A DNA stretch of 32,315 nt, from positions 1-32,315 of the forward strand of contig CAYXXN010000007.1 of NCBI GenBank assembly GCA_964469055.1. Direction: 5' to 3'. The position numbers were made by a program, and so were the translations under genes. Source of the DNA: CAYXXN01 sp964469055 (GTDB lineage Bacteria; Acidobacteriota; Thermoanaerobaculia; Multivoradales; JAHEKO01). Below are positions 30,030-32,315 of the stretch, piece after piece (position 1 is the first letter of the stretch; the number at the start of each line of letters is the position of its first letter). Under the pieces are notes generated by a model. The model worked only from the letters and a program-made list of their open reading frames with translations. It did not search any database and was not told where the DNA came from.

Positions 30030-31031
30030 GTGCCACGCCTCGGCGCCTGGATCCTGCTCGCCCTCGTCGTCGCGGGGCCGGCCGCAGCGCTCGAGACCGA
30101 CCAGTTCCTGGTCTGGGAGCGCGACCTCGCCGACGCCACGCCGGCCGTCAACGCGTTCCTGAACGACGAGCTCGACCGGGCTCTCGCGCAGGTGAACGGG
30201 GCGCCCGCGGCCCTGGGCTGCGCCGCGATTCCCACGCGCTTCTATCGGCGACTGGTGCCCACCCTCCTCGTCTACTCGCGAATCCGCAGCTTCCTCAATA
30301 CGGACCCCGCCGTCGAGCGCTTCCCGGGCCGCGACGTCGGCTACTTCGGGTACCTGGAGCGCAGCATCTACCGGCGGCCTACCTGGCCGTTCCTGTTGCC
30401 GATGGCACGCACGGTCTCGATCGGCGGCGTCGACGTGGGGATCGACAAGGTCGCCGGTCACATGTTCGGTTTCGGCCGGAGGTACTACCGGCGCTACCAG
30501 CGGCTGCGGAGCCGCGGCTGGTCGGAGGAGGACGCCCTGCGGCGGGTCATCCGTCGCGGGCTGCACAACGAGCTGACCCTGGTGGGCGGCTTGGCCGACG
30601 GGGTCTTCTCGCTGGCCGACCTGGAGGCCAACTATCGCGGCCTGCTGCTGGCGCGCGATTTCTGCGAAGGCCCGGCACCGCTGCTCGAGCGAGGCGAGGA
30701 GGGCTGGCGGGCCGCCCGCCCGATCGATCTCGCGGCGTACGTGAACCCGCTCCTCGACGAGACCTTCAACGCCAGCCTCTACGCGAGCTATCGCTGGCGG
30801 AGGGTACGCGACCCGCTGGTCGCGTACTGCCCGGAACGGGCGACGGCGGCGATCGCGGAGCGCATGCGCCGTTACGCGGCTGCGGCTCCCCCGAGCCTCT
30901 CGGCCCAGGTGGTCCGCGAACACCTCGAGCGCCGCGCCGCCCGTCTGCTCGAGCGCTCGATCGACGTGGCCTGCCTGGAGTCGGAAGCGGAGCCCGGCCA
31001 AGGAGTCGCGGCGCGGCCTGCGGGCCGCTGA
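30030..31031 (+). CDS. Secreted protein of unknown function (ETDQF-type)
   Basis: 333 residues; signal peptide at the N-terminus (LGAWILLALVVAGPAAALE). The mature protein opens ETDQFLVWERDLADATPAVN, continues with an RSFLNTDPAVERFPG segment, then VDVGIDKVAGHMFGFGRRYYRRY, and a motif LADLEANYRGLLLARDFCEG in the second half. Four mature-chain Cys may form disulfides (GCAAI, RDFCEG, AYCPER, DVACLE). The opening and the GIDKVAGHMFGFG and ANYRGL patterns recall an uncharacterised family in myxobacteria and related predatory or soil bacteria (from memory, unverified). GTG start without Shine-Dalgarno, leaderless. It ends 4 bases before the convergent gene. No enzyme motif recognised. Confidence 0.8.
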   Translation: MPRLGAWILLALVVAGPAAALETDQFLVWERDLADATPAVNAFLNDELDRALAQVNGAPAALGCAAIPTRFYRRLVPTLLVYSRIRSFLNTDPAVERFPGRDVGYFGYLERSIYRRPTWPFLLPMARTVSIGGVDVGIDKVAGHMFGFGRRYYRRYQRLRSRGWSEEDALRRVIRRGLHNELTLVGGLADGVFSLADLEANYRGLLLARDFCEGPAPLLERGEEGWRAARPIDLAAYVNPLLDETFNASLYASYRWRRVRDPLVAYCPERATAAIAERMRRYAAAAPPSLSAQVVREHLERRAARLLERSIDVACLESEAEPGQGVAARPAGR

Positions 31032-31035
31032 CCGT

Positions 31036-31929
31036 TCAGCGCACTCGGTAGCGCAAGGAGGCGCGCAGGTTCAGGAGGTCGTCGTGCTCCCTCGAGGTCG
31101 ACGGGGGACGGACGACGTCGAGTCGACTCCAGAAGAGCTCGAGGCCCCCGCGCCAGCGCTCGGCCGGCCGAACGCCGACGCCGACGGCGAGGGCCAAGGT
31201 CTCACCGTCCGTATGCAGCCGCGTGCGATCGATGAGACCGGCGTAGCGGGCGTCGACCTGAAAATCGAGGTCCATGTGGGTGCCGATGAGCGCGCCGTAC
31301 GGCTCCCAGCGGTCGTCGCTGCCGAGGCGGGTGGCAGCGGAGAGCTCGACGCTCACCGAGCGCGACGTCGAGGTATCGCTCGAGGGCGCCTCGCAGTCGA
31401 AGGGGTTCGGTCCGCCCGCGAGCTCGTCCGCCGAGCAGGTGAAATCTCCCTCGAAGGTGGCGTACTGGCCGGCTGCCCGCAGCCCGAGTCGGCCATTGCC
31501 GCGCTCCCAGAAGGGCCGCGCCACGGCGAGGGCGAAGATCTCCGGCTCGACGCCCGAGAGCTCGATGGGCGGGAGGTACGAGACCTCCAACGACCAGCGC
31601 GCGGGCAGTCCGACGAGCAGTCGCGGGCGGCCGAAGAACTCGGTCTTGTTCAGATCCTCGACCTTGGTGCCGTCGAAGCCAACGCGACGCTCCGCCGCCG
31701 AGAGCTGGGGTACGTTGGCTCCCTCGAGTGTGAGCTCGACCCGGCCGGCGGGCAGGGCCTCCGGAGCCCCGAGTCCGGTCGGCAGGGCGACCGACGCGAA
31801 GTACTTCATGGCCCAGGACTCGGGAGCGTCGAACGGCAACTCCTCCTCGATGTCCAACAGAAACTGCGCCGCGGCGGGCGCGGCGCCGAGCACACAAGCG
31901 ATCAAGGCGCAACGAGCGGTGCACCTCAT
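31036..31929 (-). CDS. Exported beta-rich protein, probable outer-membrane barrel
   Basis: 297 residues. Signal peptide (ALIACVLGAAPAAAQF), then a chain of alternating strands: YFASVALPTGL, RVELTLEGANVPQL, RWSLEVSYLPPIEL, GRLGLRAAGQYATFEGDF, SVSVELSAATRLG, TLALAVGVGVRPAERWRGGLELFWSRLDVV and a final LLNLRASLRYRVR. This fits a 10-14-strand outer-membrane barrel, although it ends in Arg rather than Phe. One pair of Cys (DFTCSAD, PFDCEAP) may close a loop. It lies 16 bases downstream of the cupredoxin gene in the same direction, so the two probably form an operon. Function unknown; a metal or solute channel would be a guess. Confidence 0.75.
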   Translation of the reverse strand: MRCTARCALIACVLGAAPAAAQFLLDIEEELPFDAPESWAMKYFASVALPTGLGAPEALPAGRVELTLEGANVPQLSAAERRVGFDGTKVEDLNKTEFFGRPRLLVGLPARWSLEVSYLPPIELSGVEPEIFALAVARPFWERGNGRLGLRAAGQYATFEGDFTCSADELAGGPNPFDCEAPSSDTSTSRSVSVELSAATRLGSDDRWEPYGALIGTHMDLDFQVDARYAGLIDRTRLHTDGETLALAVGVGVRPAERWRGGLELFWSRLDVVRPPSTSREHDDLLNLRASLRYRVR

Positions 31930-31945
31930 CGGGCGGGCCGGCGGC

Positions 31946-32315
31946 TCACTCGTAACCGGGGTCCGGCCGCGGGCCGTTTCCGACCACGACCGAACCCTGC
32001 ATGGAGCAGCAGCCCTGATGGGTGCGGCAGTAGTAGAGGAACGTCTGGTCGTTCTCGCCGGCGCTGAACTGGCGCTCGAAGGTGGCTCCCTGCGTGGGGA
32101 GGGTGAGGCCGCTGTCCCACAGCGCGTTGGCCTCGGTCACGGTGTGACTGGGTGAGGCACCGGCCAGCACCCAGCGCACCGTGTCTCCGACCTGGATGTC
32201 GACGCGTTGGGGGCTAAAGGCGTTGTCGAAGACCTGCACCTGGGCGACGTTGCCGCCGCCACCACCGCCACCCCCGCCGCCGGCAACGCACTCAGTATCC
32301 GCCGAGAGGTCCGTC
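31946..32315 (-). CDS. Plastocyanin-like cupredoxin with polyglycine linker, 5' end outside window
   Basis: Frame open to the window edge, so the N-terminus is missing. The visible 122 residues begin TDLSADTECVA, run through ten consecutive Gly (encoded at about 32252-32281), then a cupredoxin domain: VQVFDNAFSPQRVDIQVGDTVRWV, copper ligand His in SPSHTV, and YYCRTHQGCCSMQG with ligand Cys, His three residues later, and a Met. A GTG at 32239 could mimic a start, but the in-frame linker upstream shows it is internal. Type I copper electron carriers of this kind are periplasmic or lipid-anchored; the Cys before the Gly run might be an anchor or disulfide. Two extra Cys sit between the ligand His and Met. 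Upstream of the barrel gene by 16 bases. Confidence 0.85.
   Translation of the reverse strand, partial: TDLSADTECVAGGGGGGGGGGNVAQVQVFDNAFSPQRVDIQVGDTVRWVLAGASPSHTVTEANALWDSGLTLPTQGATFERQFSAGENDQTFLYYCRTHQGCCSMQGSVVVGNGPRPDPGYE

Noticed and set aside
29175..31051. Long frames on both strands that cross the N run
   Set aside because: They are only open because N codons are not stops. They overlap the TonB receptor and the 30030 gene, which have convincing signal peptides and composition.
1..32315. CRISPR array, insertion sequence, prophage, tRNA or rRNA genes
   Set aside because: No regularly spaced repeats, transposase or phage motifs, or tRNA-like cloverleaf sequences were noticed on reading. 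Very short or degenerate RNA genes cannot be excluded by eye.

Overview
This is a roughly 70% GC, gene-dense chromosomal segment from a Gram-negative (diderm), probably aerobic bacterium. Evidence for a diderm is a TonB-dependent receptor, two further outer-membrane beta-barrel candidates and several secreted proteins. Evidence for oxygen use is a Cu/Zn superoxide dismutase, a di-heme peroxidase-family enzyme and an AceE-type pyruvate dehydrogenase complex. The divergent Hfq-like protein beside a RicT/PSP1 protein, and the style of the membrane glycosyltransferase candidates, suggest Acidobacteriota (perhaps Thermoanaerobaculia). That placement is inference. A run of ten N (29931-29940) shows that this is a scaffolded, probably metagenomic, assembly. 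No tRNA, rRNA, CRISPR, insertion sequence or prophage gene was seen, and no gene-free stretch exceeds 300 bases.

Layout. 1-3097: truncated M3 peptidase, convergent membrane GAF-GGDEF protein, DUF3108-like secreted protein. 3130-9570: sodC, then aceE-aceF-lpd, a complete pyruvate dehydrogenase operon whose E3 carries its own lipoyl domain. 9521-11643 (minus): a TPR protein and an FHA-GAF-PP2C phosphatase. 11727-13552: secreted M20 amidohydrolase, then a small RHH/RelE-like toxin-antitoxin pair with a clear operator-promoter. 13691-15396: secreted TPR protein overlapping an MbnH/MXAN_0977-like di-heme enzyme. 15416-16132 (minus): beta-barrel protein. 16305-18132: ispH and a phosphate acyltransferase gene, overlapping. 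18153-18875 (minus): tandem ABM-domain protein. 19008-22540: purD, then ricT, hfq-like and pdxA, the last three overlapping. 22537-26366 (minus): two large membrane proteins, GT-C glycosyltransferase candidates. 26445-29888: serS and a TonB-dependent receptor. 30030-32315: a secreted protein of unknown function, then (minus) a beta-barrel candidate and a partial plastocyanin-like cupredoxin with a polyglycine linker.

How the parts work together. Much of the window is core metabolism: acetyl-CoA formation, isoprenoid, purine, pyridoxal phosphate, seryl-tRNA. Two regulatory proteins (GGDEF and FHA-PP2C) lie near the PDH operon. Copper or redox periplasmic biology recurs in SodC, the MbnH-like enzyme and the cupredoxin.

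The most striking signal is in the promoters. Many genes have a TAnnnT -10 box, often as TGCTAnnnT, and in four genes the start codon begins exactly seven bases after the box, which implies leaderless mRNAs. Several others have leaders of only a few bases. Junctions inside operons often use NTGA overlaps. In two cases (pdxA, possibly the RelE-like toxin) the overlap is CTGA, suggesting CTG start codons. All six convergent gene pairs overlap or are separated by about 20 bases or less.
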